Assembly (NCBI GenBank): GCA_005222965.1
Contig: NJBG01000001.1
Coordinates: forward strand, 799,533 to 863,532
Source of the DNA: Candidatus Woesearchaeota archaeon B3_Woes
GTDB lineage: Archaea; Nanobdellota; Nanobdellia; Woesearchaeales; B3-WOES
Direction: 5' to 3'
DNA: 64,000 bases
The notes beneath the pieces are model-generated. The model was not told the origin of the DNA and ran no database searches. It saw only the letters and a program-made list of their open reading frames with translations. Both the position numbers and the translations under genes were made by a program. This document shows positions 51,333-58,855 of this stretch, in pieces (the stretch's first letter is position 1; each line of letters opens with the position of its first letter).

Positions 51333-52100
51333 CTAAAGCAGCTTTTTCATCTTAACAGCATCACCAAAAGGGTCAGGGCTTTCATTAATTATTGTTACAT
51401 CTATTTTATACTTTTTCAAATAATTAAACAGATCTTTCATATCTTTTACTTCTGTTAACAAATGCCTTCTTTCACCTTTGTCAGTCCACTCAATACCAGA
51501 AAAGTGCGCATGAATATGACCTAATGGTTTTAGCTTTTTCATAACTTCATCATAATCTATTTTTCCTTTATTCCTAGCTCTTAAATGAGCAAAATCAACA
51601 CACAAATTACAACCTGTTTCTTTCTTTAATCTGATTAATTCATCTAAACTACCAAACTGAGAGGCTTTTCCAGTTGTTTCAGGAGCCAGAACAACCTTCC
51701 ACTTTTTCTCTTTTATAACTTCCATCATATCCAGAATCTCTTTTTTAATAGTATGATAAATTATTTCAGGGTCTTTCTTTTGATAAAAACCAGCATGAAA
51801 CACAATATACTTGGCTCCTAAATAATGACCTATTTCACAACTCTTTAAGATTCTTGATTTAGAAGCATGAACTTTTGGCCTTTCAAACGAAGCTAAATTA
51901 ACAAAATAAGGAGCATGAATACTAAACCTTAATTTTAATTCCTTGTTTAATTTATTAAGTTTTACAGCATCTTCTTTTTTCATCCAAATATTATAAGTAA
52001 ATTCTACTTCAACTGCATCTAATCCTAATTCTTTAATTCTTCTAAATCCTTCTTCAGAACTCCCGCCTGTCCCAGCAGGCCCAATTAATATCTTCCCCAT
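51333..52100 (-). CDS. Endonuclease IV-like TIM-barrel protein (AP endonuclease family 2)
   Basis: A 255-residue protein with the endonuclease IV/xylose isomerase-like barrel: SIHAPYFVNLAS, YIVFHAGFYQK, LAPETTGKASQFGSLDELI (metal Glu), NLCVDFAHLRARNKG, GHIHAHFSGIEWTDKGERRHLL, and INESPDPFGDAVKMKKLL. The metal-ligand His/Glu/Asp set matches Nfo. Probably cuts DNA at abasic sites. Minus-strand, single gene. Confidence 0.87.
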   Translation of the reverse strand: MGKILIGPAGTGGSSEEGFRRIKELGLDAVEVEFTYNIWMKKEDAVKLNKLNKELKLRFSIHAPYFVNLASFERPKVHASKSRILKSCEIGHYLGAKYIVFHAGFYQKKDPEIIYHTIKKEILDMMEVIKEKKWKVVLAPETTGKASQFGSLDELIRLKKETGCNLCVDFAHLRARNKGKIDYDEVMKKLKPLGHIHAHFSGIEWTDKGERRHLLTEVKDMKDLFNYLKKYKIDVTIINESPDPFGDAVKMKKLL

Positions 52101-52338
52101 CTTAAAATCTCTGTATTATTTTATATATTAAGCTTTCTATTGGATTATGGTAAAAGGAAAAGATTTTTAAAGATAAACTTCTTAATAAACTATGTAGCTA
52201 TAACATTAGTAAATGGGCGAAAATAAATGAAAAAAAAGAGTGGCACACCTAATTCTAAAATTAAAACAATAAACCTTATAAAGAATAATTCATTCTTTTT
52301 ATTAGAAAGAAATTTATTACTATTTAAAAGGAGTTAAA

Positions 52339-52677
52339 ATGACAGAACCAGAAGAAAAACAATCAGAAGAAGTTCCTAAAGAAGAACCGAAAGAAGAAGT
52401 AGAAGAAAAAAATGAAGAGGCTGAAGTAGTTCAACCCTGTTCTGTGAAAGAAAGCCCAACAGAAATTGAAGTAATCAAAAAGATAGCAGAAACCTATATG
52501 GAAGATGTGCAAAGTATAAATGAGATAAGAATAATTTACACAAAAAGAATAAATGGTCATTGGAAAGTTCTAGTTAAATATTCAACTACTCAAGACCCAG
52601 AAATAGTATCTATGCTAATGATAAATTGGGAAACTAAGAAAGTTGATGCCTTCAAAGAAGGAGTTGTAATGTTTTAA
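52339..52677 (+). CDS. Hypothetical protein with acidic N-terminal tail
   Basis: A 112-residue protein. The first 45 residues are low-complexity Glu/Lys (EEKQSEEVPKEEPKEEVEEK); the rest is a compact alpha/beta domain (EIEVIKKIAETYMEDVQSINEIRIIYTKRINGHWKVLVKYST). SD TAAAAGGAGTTAAA. The retropepsin-like gene starts 3 nt after it. Function unknown. Confidence 0.6.
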   Translation: MTEPEEKQSEEVPKEEPKEEVEEKNEEAEVVQPCSVKESPTEIEVIKKIAETYMEDVQSINEIRIIYTKRINGHWKVLVKYSTTQDPEIVSMLMINWETKKVDAFKEGVVMF

Positions 52678-52679
52678 AC

Positions 52680-53048
52680 ATGGGGCAAATAAAAAAAGAC
52701 ATAGTTGTGCTTGGTTCTAATAATAAAGGCAAGAAATTAAGGGCACTTTTTGATACTGGTGCAACACGTAATTATATAAATGAAAATTTTATTGAGACTA
52801 ATGGAACGATTTATGATATAGGTATTAACGAATATCATAAAAAATGTGATGTAATATTTGTTGATGGAACTGAAAGGCAAGGTCAGATTATTAAATTAGA
52901 ATTATTAAATATTGAAGGATTTCAAATAAAAAAACCGAAATTCTGTTTATTCAATATGACTTCATGTGATGTTATCATAGGTGCTAAATTAATGCAACAA
53001 CTAAAGATAGTTCTTAATCCTTCTATTAAAAAAATAAGTTTTGGTTAG
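52680..53048 (+). CDS. Retropepsin-like aspartic protease domain protein
   Basis: A 122-residue single-domain protein with the clan AA signature: RALFDTGATRNYINENF (DTGA active site) near residue 24 and CDVIIGAKLMQQLKIVLNP (the ILG-type second motif) at the C-terminus. One active-site Asp per chain means a homodimer would be needed for catalysis. Coupled to the gene at 52339 with 2 nt between. Archaeal role unknown. Confidence 0.72.
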   Translation: MGQIKKDIVVLGSNNKGKKLRALFDTGATRNYINENFIETNGTIYDIGINEYHKKCDVIFVDGTERQGQIIKLELLNIEGFQIKKPKFCLFNMTSCDVIIGAKLMQQLKIVLNPSIKKISFG

Positions 53049-53091
53049 TTTCTATTTCAAACTCTTTCTTAATTATTACACAAAGCCTTCT

Positions 53092-53120
53092 ATTAGGCAC
53101 TACAAAATACACTCTTTTTA
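53092..53120 (+). repeat. Intergenic repeat, copy 1 (ATTAGGCACYACAAA family)
   Basis: ATTAGGCACTACAAAATAC then ACTCTTTTT, similar to ATTAGGCACCACAAATAGC followed by ACCCTTTT at 57647-57673 (three or so differences). Both are followed by AAGGCC and TTTCAGC elements. The copy lies between convergent genes (52680 and 53184). Meaning unknown. Confidence 0.4.
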
Positions 53121-53183
53121 ACATGGTAATAAGCTCTCTAAGGCCCTAAAACAAGCATTTCAGCTAATATACAGAAAACTATA

Positions 53184-53744
53184 CTATTCTTCAAATATCT
53201 GAGCCTGGAACTTATATACCTTAGTATTAGCATCTTTCCAAGCATCAGAGCTTAAATTAGCCTTTTGACAAGTCATTTCCAAAGCCTTAATAACATCACA
53301 ATTATATTCTGCAAATACCTGAGGCAATAATAAACCAGAACCAAACTCAGATCTAATAATCAAACCATCTTCACCAATCTTAATCTTATCTAAATACTCT
53401 TTAGAATCCTTAACATCAATCAACTCAGGAACACTTAAAACAGACATCTCAATCTTAACATCTTTAAACTCATCTTTATTCAAAGGATTAAATCTCGGAT
53501 CTCCAAAAGCAGCTGATTGTGCAGCTTCACTAACAGCCTTATACAAAGGCAAAGTAGGCTCTGGAAAACCAATACAACCTCTTAATTGTTTATTCAAATT
53601 CAGAGTCACAAAAACACCCTGTTTAGTCAAAAATCTCTTCTTAATATCTTCACTAATCTTTAAATCTGAATCAGAAAAATAAGAATTAATACTCTGCCTA
53701 GCCAACTTAATAAGTTCTTTTCCTTCTCCTTGGTTTAGTACCAT
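53184..53744 (-). CDS. AMMECR1-domain protein
   Basis: A 186-residue protein with the AMMECR1 signature: VTLNLNKQLRGCIGFPEPTLPLYKAVSEAAQSAAFGDPRFNPLNKDE and IIRSEFGSGLLLPQV. Human AMMECR1 and archaeal homologues have no proven activity; the RGCIG stretch is the conserved pocket. It follows rpo11 by 4 nt on the minus strand, the usual archaeal neighbourhood of transcription/translation genes. Confidence 0.92.
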   Translation of the reverse strand: MVLNQGEGKELIKLARQSINSYFSDSDLKISEDIKKRFLTKQGVFVTLNLNKQLRGCIGFPEPTLPLYKAVSEAAQSAAFGDPRFNPLNKDEFKDVKIEMSVLSVPELIDVKDSKEYLDKIKIGEDGLIIRSEFGSGLLLPQVFAEYNCDVIKALEMTCQKANLSSDAWKDANTKVYKFQAQIFEE

Positions 53745-53748
53745 AGAA

Positions 53749-54024
53749 TTATTTTAATTCCTTTGATAAATCTTTACGTGTTTTATCTGCAAAGGTCTTT
53801 AGCTTTTTTACTGCACTAAGCACAGCATTTCTAGGATTTGCACCATCAGTCTCAACCAAAAACTTAGGAATATTAATAAGAGGATGTTCTACCTTATATG
53901 TAGCTGTTTTTACATGGCTGTCCTCTAATAACCTCTCTTTAAGCATATTGCAAAAGCCATGAGAAACATCGTCAATCTCAAAAACAAATTTGTTTTTCCC
54001 CTCTTCAATTTTTTTGATTTCCAT
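53749..54024 (-). CDS. rpo11: RNA polymerase subunit Rpo11 (RpoL)
   Basis: A 91-residue subunit of the archaeal RNA polymerase that pairs with Rpo3 for assembly. Characteristic VFEIDDVSHGFCNMLKERLLED, TATYKVEHPLINIPKFLVET and an ending helix (NAVLSAVKKLKTFADKTRKDL). Complete length, upstream of the AMMECR1-domain gene. Confidence 0.93.
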   Translation of the reverse strand: MEIKKIEEGKNKFVFEIDDVSHGFCNMLKERLLEDSHVKTATYKVEHPLINIPKFLVETDGANPRNAVLSAVKKLKTFADKTRKDLSKELK

Positions 54025-54061
54025 AATAATACAGAGAAAATGAGCTTATTTAAAAAGGTTT

Positions 54062-54691
54062 CTAAATCTTCTCAAACACAAAACAACTGACGTTTATCCT
54101 CTTTATTCTCCGACGATGAAACCCCATTGTCTGCTTCAGAGGCCATGAAAAATCAATAGTTTCCTTCAAACTAAAGCCATTATCCTTTGAAAAAGATGAA
54201 ATAAACCCCTTACTCTCACTTTTATGAAAAGAGTATATTGTTTTAGCTATCTGAACAGCCTTTTCAAGAAAGGTTTTATCAGCATGTCTCACTTTTACCC
54301 CAAAAGGAGGGTTCATAATGACTGTATCCACCTTTTTATCAAAATCCACTACATCTTGGCATACAAATATAGCCTTTCCCCTTATTAACGAACTCTCACT
54401 TTTTATGTGTAAATAGTTGGATTTTGCTATATCTAAACTGCTTTTATCGTTATCTACAAAATATACCTTTTTTGCCCCCAATAATAAAGCCCCAATACCT
54501 AATATACCTGTACCACATCCCAAATCAGCCATATTACAACCACTTACTCTTTGCGCATAAAGAGCATGCCAAAGAACATCACTAGCTATTTCAGAATCTA
54601 CTATATATTGTTCAGCCATCACTTTGGGATCTTCAAATCCTTTTAATTTGCTTAAAATAATCCCCAACCTTGATTTTGATATTTCAACCAT
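54062..54691 (-). CDS. METTL5-like SAM-dependent N6-adenine methyltransferase
   Basis: A 209-residue Rossmann methyltransferase with SAM motif ADLGCGTGILGIGALLLGAKKVYFVDND and catalytic NPPFG, typical of adenine-N6 methylases. N-terminal helical extension (LRGIILSKLKGFEDPKVMAEQY-type) is as in METTL5/archaeal homologues acting on small-subunit rRNA. C-terminal arginine-rich GFHRRRIKRINV probably contacts RNA. Divergent from the repeat array region. Confidence 0.87.
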   Translation of the reverse strand: MVEISKSRLGIILSKLKGFEDPKVMAEQYIVDSEIASDVLWHALYAQRVSGCNMADLGCGTGILGIGALLLGAKKVYFVDNDKSSLDIAKSNYLHIKSESSLIRGKAIFVCQDVVDFDKKVDTVIMNPPFGVKVRHADKTFLEKAVQIAKTIYSFHKSESKGFISSFSKDNGFSLKETIDFSWPLKQTMGFHRRRIKRINVSCFVFEKI

Positions 54692-55083
54692 TTTATTTTT
54701 TAATCTTTATTTTTATTTAAATCTTTTGCCAATCTTTAAATTAATTTTTTTAAAATAAAATTTTTAATCATTTTTTAAAACAAAAATAAATTCAAAACCT
54801 ATATTTTTAACAAAAAATAAAACAAAAAAGTCATTCCCATTTCATTCCCAACATAGTCCCATTTTAATTCATAACAAAAAAAGTTCTCTGTCGATATTCT
54901 TTTCTATTCATTCCCAAGTCATTCCCAGATAGTCCTAAGACATTCCCAAGATAGTCCTGGGAATGACTCTTCTACCGTGTTAAAGTCATTCCCAAAATAG
55001 TCCTAGGACCATCCTGGGAACATCCCATATAGTCCCATTAAATAGAAATCTTTATATATGATAATACATACTTTACACTTAAC
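54692..55083. promoter_or_regulatory. Intergenic region of 392 bp with repeat array and promoter
   Basis: No gene was seen. The left third is very AT-rich (54692-54825) and contains the METTL5-like promoter. From 54832 to 55036 a dense array of short repeats occurs, described separately. A TATA box (AATCTTTATATATG, 55046-55059) then lies about 30 bp before the ATG at 55084, and the array directly abuts it upstream. Confidence 0.75.
54832..55036 (+). repeat. Array of CATTCCCA and ATAGTCC motifs (operator- or iteron-like)
   Basis: CATTCCCA occurs at 54832, 54843, 54909, 54920, 54941 and 54987, and inverted (TGGGAATG) at 54958. ATAGTCC occurs at 54854, 54929, 54951, 54997 and 55029, often 1-3 nt after a CATTCCCA. 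Degenerate forms (CATCCCAT, CATCCTGGGAA) lie at the right end. The positions are not evenly spaced and no CRISPR-like spacer exists. G+C rises well above the surroundings. Likely binding sites for one or two of the downstream winged-helix proteins. Confidence 0.75.
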
Positions 55084-55839
55084 ATGAAGCTTTTTTCAAC
55101 AAAAAAAAGAGATGAAAATCTTCATTATACTTTACAAACTTCTTTCCAAGGAGTTAAAGGAGACATCTCCAAAATATTTGAATGGCTTAACTACCTTTAC
55201 AACAAAACAATCCAACAGGAAAAAGTTATCCATCATCTTCAAAAACAAATCATGTATGTTCCAAAATCAAGTGAGGAGTTAAGACAGTTAATGGATTCCT
55301 ACTACTCCATCACACCTTTAGAAAATAAAGTTGATAGACTAAACTCAAAAGTTGATTCTCTCTACCAATCTCAACGTACAGTTCTCTCATTAAAATACCA
55401 AATAGAGCATATTCAAGCGAGAATTGAAACACTATCAAAATCATCTTCTGTAAACCATCTAATACCTCAAATAGAGAGGATAAATACTAAAATTGAAGAG
55501 TTAAATGAGGAACAAAAAACCATTAAAAACAGCATAGAACAACAACAACTAGAAAAGCCAGATCCTAATGTTCCACCTATCCACTTAAAAGAAAAACTCA
55601 TTAGAAAAATCGCAAGATCGAGTAAAGAACACATAAAAACCATCATTAGAACATTGATAATGAAATACGGAAAAATCTCAGCTCTACAACTAAGAGACAT
55701 CCTTGTAGAAGAACAAGCACTCTGCTCAAAAAGCACATTCTACAGGCTTTTAGAAGAACTAGAACAAGATCATGATATATCAGTTATTCACGAGAAAAAA
55801 GAGAAAAAATACGTTTATGATACGCTTAAAGTAAAGTAA
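55084..55839 (+). CDS. Coiled-coil plus winged-helix protein
   Basis: A 251-residue protein: N-terminal part with short helices, central coiled coil (about 55-160, MDSYYSITPLENKVDRLNSKVDSL, ERINTKIEELNEEQKTIKNSIEQQQ) and a C-terminal winged helix (residues 178-250: HIKTIIRTLIMKYGKISALQLRDILVEEQALCSKSTFYRLLEELEQDHDISVIHEKKEKKYVY). No nuclease or catalytic motif. It sits right beside the repeat array, whose sites it may bind for autoregulation, segregation or replication-like initiation. Leaderless, TATA at 55046. Confidence 0.72.
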   Translation: MKLFSTKKRDENLHYTLQTSFQGVKGDISKIFEWLNYLYNKTIQQEKVIHHLQKQIMYVPKSSEELRQLMDSYYSITPLENKVDRLNSKVDSLYQSQRTVLSLKYQIEHIQARIETLSKSSSVNHLIPQIERINTKIEELNEEQKTIKNSIEQQQLEKPDPNVPPIHLKEKLIRKIARSSKEHIKTIIRTLIMKYGKISALQLRDILVEEQALCSKSTFYRLLEELEQDHDISVIHEKKEKKYVYDTLKVK

Positions 55840-55893
55840 AAAATATCTATTGTAAAATATAAATATATTTAAAGAATCAATTTCCTAAAAAGC

Positions 55894-56472
55894 TTGGGTG
55901 CAAAAAAGGTGTTGTCAAATTTTAACTTGAAAAAGATTTCTTCTTCGGTAAGGTCCCTTTTTAATTCCAACAAAAAACTAAAAAAAGAGATAGAAATCCT
56001 AAAAGAGCAAGTTGAAGATCACCTAAGTTCAATCAACCAAAACACAAACGAGATACAATCAAACTACGAATATTCTCTCAAAGTTGACCCAAGAATAAAC
56101 AAACTATCAGAAAGAATCGACGAAATGTCAATGGTAATAGGTCTGAATAAACACAAAAAAAACCCTGAAATGCCAAAGCTAACCACAATCGAAAAAGAGA
56201 TCTTTTTAGCTCTTTATACTCAATGTGAAGAAAGAGAGTACACAACCTACAAAAACATCTCAACAAAAGTTAGGCTATCAGAAACACTTGTAATGAACTA
56301 TCTAACAATCTTAATTGAAAAAGGAATTCCAATCATAAAGAGCTATTCCGACGACACAACAAAGATCAAATTAAGCTCATATTTCAAAACACTACAAACA
56401 AAGAAAAACGTATTGAAAATCAACGCAGATTTCTCTAAACAAAGTGCCCTAGCACATTTCATAGAAGGATAG
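55894..56472 (+). CDS. Second coiled-coil plus winged-helix protein
   Basis: A 192-residue protein from TTG at 55894 (GTG 55909 or TTG 55912 are alternatives). The N-terminal coiled coil (NKKLKKEIEILKEQVEDHLSSINQNTNEIQ) and the C-terminal winged-helix (LTTIEKEIFLALYTQCEEREYTTYKNISTKVRLSETLVMNYLTILIEKGIP) mirror the previous gene at smaller scale, with little residue-level identity. Promoter ATATTTAAAGAAT lies about 28 bp before the TTG. Probably a partner of the upstream protein. Confidence 0.62.
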   Translation: MGAKKVLSNFNLKKISSSVRSLFNSNKKLKKEIEILKEQVEDHLSSINQNTNEIQSNYEYSLKVDPRINKLSERIDEMSMVIGLNKHKKNPEMPKLTTIEKEIFLALYTQCEEREYTTYKNISTKVRLSETLVMNYLTILIEKGIPIIKSYSDDTTKIKLSSYFKTLQTKKNVLKINADFSKQSALAHFIEG

Positions 56473-56574
56473 GATTTTAAAGGCCTTTTTTGCTTAAATT
56501 TCTTTCAAAACATAGAAATCATTAATCCAACCACATTTCAAGGCCTAAAATCAAAAATAAAGGCAATTTTATTG

Positions 56575-56660
56575 AAAATGCAACACTTCTCAGTATTCTG
56601 TTTCATTTTTAAGGCATTTTTTGGCCAAAACACAACATTTAAATACAAGTGTTGCATTTT
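56575..56660. repeat. 14-bp perfect inverted repeat, 58-bp spacer
   Basis: AAAATGCAACACTT (56575-56588) and AAGTGTTGCATTTT (56647-56660) are exact complements. The spacer contains a TATA-like CATTTAAATAC at its right side (about 56636-56646), so the right arm overlaps the likely transcription start of the recombinase leader. This fits an operator pair or DNA loop site for the recombinase gene. Confidence 0.6.
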
Positions 56661-56669
56661 TTAGTGAAA

Positions 56670-56733
56670 TTAAAGCTTTGAAAAAGGTTTATGGCTTTTT
56701 AATTTAAAGCTTTGAAAAAGGTTTATGGCTTTT
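56670..56733 (+). repeat. Two tandem 30-bp direct repeats in the recombinase leader
   Basis: TTAAAGCTTTGAAAAAGGTT plus TATGGCTTTT is present at 56670-56699 and again, identical, at 56704-56733 (period 34). Each unit has partial dyad symmetry (TTAAAGC near one end, GCTTTT near the other) and is 5-6 bp from the integrase ATG. Each also contains ATGGCTTTT, giving a tiny frame. They may be a crossover site, a leader-peptide regulator, or a duplication; function unknown. Confidence 0.65.
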
Positions 56734-56737
56734 CAAA

Positions 56738-57391
56738 ATGGCAAAAAAATTTAACGAATACTATCTTGGATGGGATGAAATAAACAGCATCATAGCTGCA
56801 GCTAAAAATCTAAAAGAAAGCCTAGTTCTAAAGCTGTTAGCAAGAACAGGAATGAGGCGCTTTGAACTAGCTAACCTAAAAGCAAAAGATGTTGATTTTG
56901 AGAGGAAAAGACTATTTATTGCTAAGGGAAAAGGAGCAAATGAAAAAGATCCAAAATCAAGATCAGTTCCAATTGACGATGATACCATTCAAGTAATAAA
57001 ATTCTATTTAGAAGGCCGAAAAACAGGCTTTTTAATCCAAAGCAATAAAAAAACCTCTGATGGCATCTCATTAAGCCAAATAAACCGTATTGTGGCTAAC
57101 GCAGCCAAAAGAGCGCATGTTAATAACCCAAATCCAAATCTAAAGAACCTAAATCCTCATATCTTTCGTCATAGCTTTTCTCGACTGAGTTTAGCAGCTG
57201 GAATACCCTTTAACATGGTCCAAAGAATTGCTGGCCATGCAGACGCTAGGACTACTTTACAAATGTACGGAATTCCTTCAATAACAGACACTCAAGAGCT
57301 CTATGAAGAAAAGCTAATAGAGAAATTTAAGCAAAAACCAAAGTCAAAAAACAATACAAAATTGACAAAATTCACAGAAAAATCAAAGTAA
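56738..57391 (+). CDS. Tyrosine recombinase, catalytic domain only
   Basis: A 217-residue tyrosine recombinase. Catalytic residues are recognisable: R40 (TGMRRFE), beta-hairpin Lys near 63-65, H141-x2-R144 (HIFRHSFSRL), H167 (GHADA), and the nucleophile Y177 (TTLQMYG). The N-terminal core-binding/SAM-like domain of Xer and phage integrases is missing, giving a short enzyme. The C-terminal tail is Lys-rich. The gene is preceded by tandem repeats that could be its sites. Likely belongs to a mobile element or resolves dimers. Confidence 0.85.
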   Translation: MAKKFNEYYLGWDEINSIIAAAKNLKESLVLKLLARTGMRRFELANLKAKDVDFERKRLFIAKGKGANEKDPKSRSVPIDDDTIQVIKFYLEGRKTGFLIQSNKKTSDGISLSQINRIVANAAKRAHVNNPNPNLKNLNPHIFRHSFSRLSLAAGIPFNMVQRIAGHADARTTLQMYGIPSITDTQELYEEKLIEKFKQKPKSKNNTKLTKFTEKSK

Positions 57392-57833
57392 TCATATAAA
57401 TAATTTGTGGTTGATTGTCGTCTATTAAATTAACCATTTATATGAATTATTGTCTTTTAAAACAAATATTATAATCTATTTGTTCTATTAAAACTATTAC
57501 AAAATAAATATTAAATAATATTGTTCTTCATTATAAATATTCTAAAATATATTTTAAAAGATATAATTAAAATTTTTAATCAAAAAGTGAGCGAAAAATA
57601 CAGTGAGCACTCACTTTTGCTACGGCAAAAGCCTAAAAAAGAGTTCATTAGGCACCACAAATAGCACCCTTTTAGAGCTTTATAGGCCTTATAAGGCTTG
57701 ATTTCAGACGTTTCAGCCATTTTAGAGACTTCACTAAAACCAATACTCAATATAGATTATAATTAGAACCTTTAGTAAGAAATCAAAAAGTGAGTTTAAT
57801 TAGGTGACTACAACATAATAAAAATGTAGACAC
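57392..57833. other. Intergenic region, 442 bp, AT-rich with palindromes
   Basis: No gene was seen. 57400-57580 is extremely AT-rich. A 14-bp direct repeat AATCAAAAAGTGAG occurs at 57578 and 57781. AAAAGTGAG (57583) pairs with CTCACTTTT (57610), AGTGAGCACTCACT (57602-57615) is palindromic, and TTTTGCTACGGCAAAA (57615-57630) is a perfect 6-bp hairpin, probably a terminator of the recombinase gene. A second copy of the ATTAGGCAC family follows at 57647. Confidence 0.6.
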
Positions 57834-57836
57834 CTA
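57801..57836. repeat. Inverted pair at 3' end of Fic gene
   Basis: TAGGTGACTACA (57801-57812) and TGTAGACACCTA (57825-57836) are complementary with one mismatch and a 12-bp loop. The Fic stop codon lies in the last three bases. The same sequence as the promoter pair at 58740-58781. It can form a terminator-like stem, or bind the same factor. Confidence 0.6.
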
Positions 57837-58727
57837 TTTGTATTGTTTTCTATACTCTAATATAAAAAACCTTAATGTGGGTTTTATATCATTATCTTTA
57901 TCAAATTCCTGAAGAACCCTATAATACTTTTCCCTATCTTTTAATCTAATATTTAATGGAGGATAATCAAATTGAAGCAAAATATAATTTAATAGTAATC
58001 TTCCAACTCTTCCATTCCCATCTTGGAATGGATGAATATTCTCAAATTGATTATGGACAAGAGCAGCAAGCAATAAAGGAGGGTACTTCTTTTTATGTTC
58101 ATTAAACCATCTAACTAAATTCTTTAAAAGTTTCTCAACATCTTTTACAGGTGCGCCTTGGTGAATTACTTTACCTATTTTATCTCTAATAATAACTTCA
58201 ACATCTCTTAGTTCTCCTGCAAAAGATTTGGTTTTATCAAAACATAGCTCATGAAGTTTTCTAATAAAACCAATAGAAAAATCATCCTTAGTTGTTTTTA
58301 TATATTCAACAGCCTTTGCCACATTAATTGTTTCAATCTCATCATTATTTTTTGGTTCATCTTTTTTTCCAAGAAGATCTTTAACCTCAGAATAATCTAC
58401 CATTGACCCCTCAATAGCATTTGTATTAAAAACAAATTCTTGTGTGAATCTTTTCCAATTTACTTGAAAATGGTTTATTTCTAATTTATTTTCATATTTT
58501 TTATAATATCCAATTTCTTCTTTGCTTAACTCAAATTCAAACAAACTTTTTTCTTTAATCTGTTCAAAAATTATTTTTTCGGATATTTTTTTTAATTTTT
58601 CAAGCGTTTTTTTATCTAAATCAGAACCAAGATATCTTGAAATTCTATTAACTTTATCTCCTAACCTATAAGAATGAATTAAATAATATTTTTTCTTTTT
58701 ACCTTGCTTTCTAATTTCAATAAACAT
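57834..58727 (-). CDS. Fic-domain protein with inhibitory N-terminal motif
   Basis: About 297 residues. Fic motif HPFQDGNGRVGR (232-243) is complete, so it can AMPylate (or otherwise modify) protein hydroxyls. The inhibitory motif (S/T)xxxE(G/N) occurs at 102-107 (TNAIEG), the class II arrangement. Residues 1-90 are an additional coil/wing-like region with KQGKKKKYYLIHSY. A minus-strand TATA (AGTTTTATAAAT) lies 25-30 bp upstream of the ATG at 58727; the alternative ATG 58736 is also in frame. Flanked by inverted repeats. Confidence 0.85.
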   Translation of the reverse strand: MFIEIRKQGKKKKYYLIHSYRLGDKVNRISRYLGSDLDKKTLEKLKKISEKIIFEQIKEKSLFEFELSKEEIGYYKKYENKLEINHFQVNWKRFTQEFVFNTNAIEGSMVDYSEVKDLLGKKDEPKNNDEIETINVAKAVEYIKTTKDDFSIGFIRKLHELCFDKTKSFAGELRDVEVIIRDKIGKVIHQGAPVKDVEKLLKNLVRWFNEHKKKYPPLLLAALVHNQFENIHPFQDGNGRVGRLLLNYILLQFDYPPLNIRLKDREKYYRVLQEFDKDNDIKPTLRFFILEYRKQYK

Positions 58728-58739
58728 TATTAACATATA

Positions 58740-58781
58740 AGGTGTCTACATTTATAAAACTTTGCTTTTTTGTAGACACCT
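58740..58781. promoter_or_regulatory. Inverted-repeat operator around the Fic TATA box
   Basis: AGGTGTCTACA (58740-58750) and TGTAGACACCT (58771-58781) are perfect 11-bp complements with a 20-bp spacer that contains the minus-strand TATA box (58750-58761). Binding at either half would cover the promoter, which fits autorepression. Two more copies occur at the 3' end of the gene. Confidence 0.65.
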
Positions 58782-58855
58782 ATTCTTTATTAAAAAACAA
58801 TCAAATCAAAAGTTATTGCAAAATTTTATAAAAACAATACTAATTACATCTAATT

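Noticed and set aside
52227-52337. 36-codon frame (MKKKSGTPNSKI...) before the gene at 52339
   Set aside because: Low-complexity, without ribosome site or recognisable pattern; its end next to the following ATG could be chance in AT-rich DNA.
54832-55036. CRISPR array
   Set aside because: Repeats are only 7-8 bp, irregularly spaced, partly inverted, and no cas genes are in the window.
53092-57673. Boundaries of an integrated element defined by the ATTAGGCAC copies
   Set aside because: The stretch includes rpo11, the AMMECR1 gene and the METTL5-like gene, which are core genes, so the copies cannot simply be element ends.
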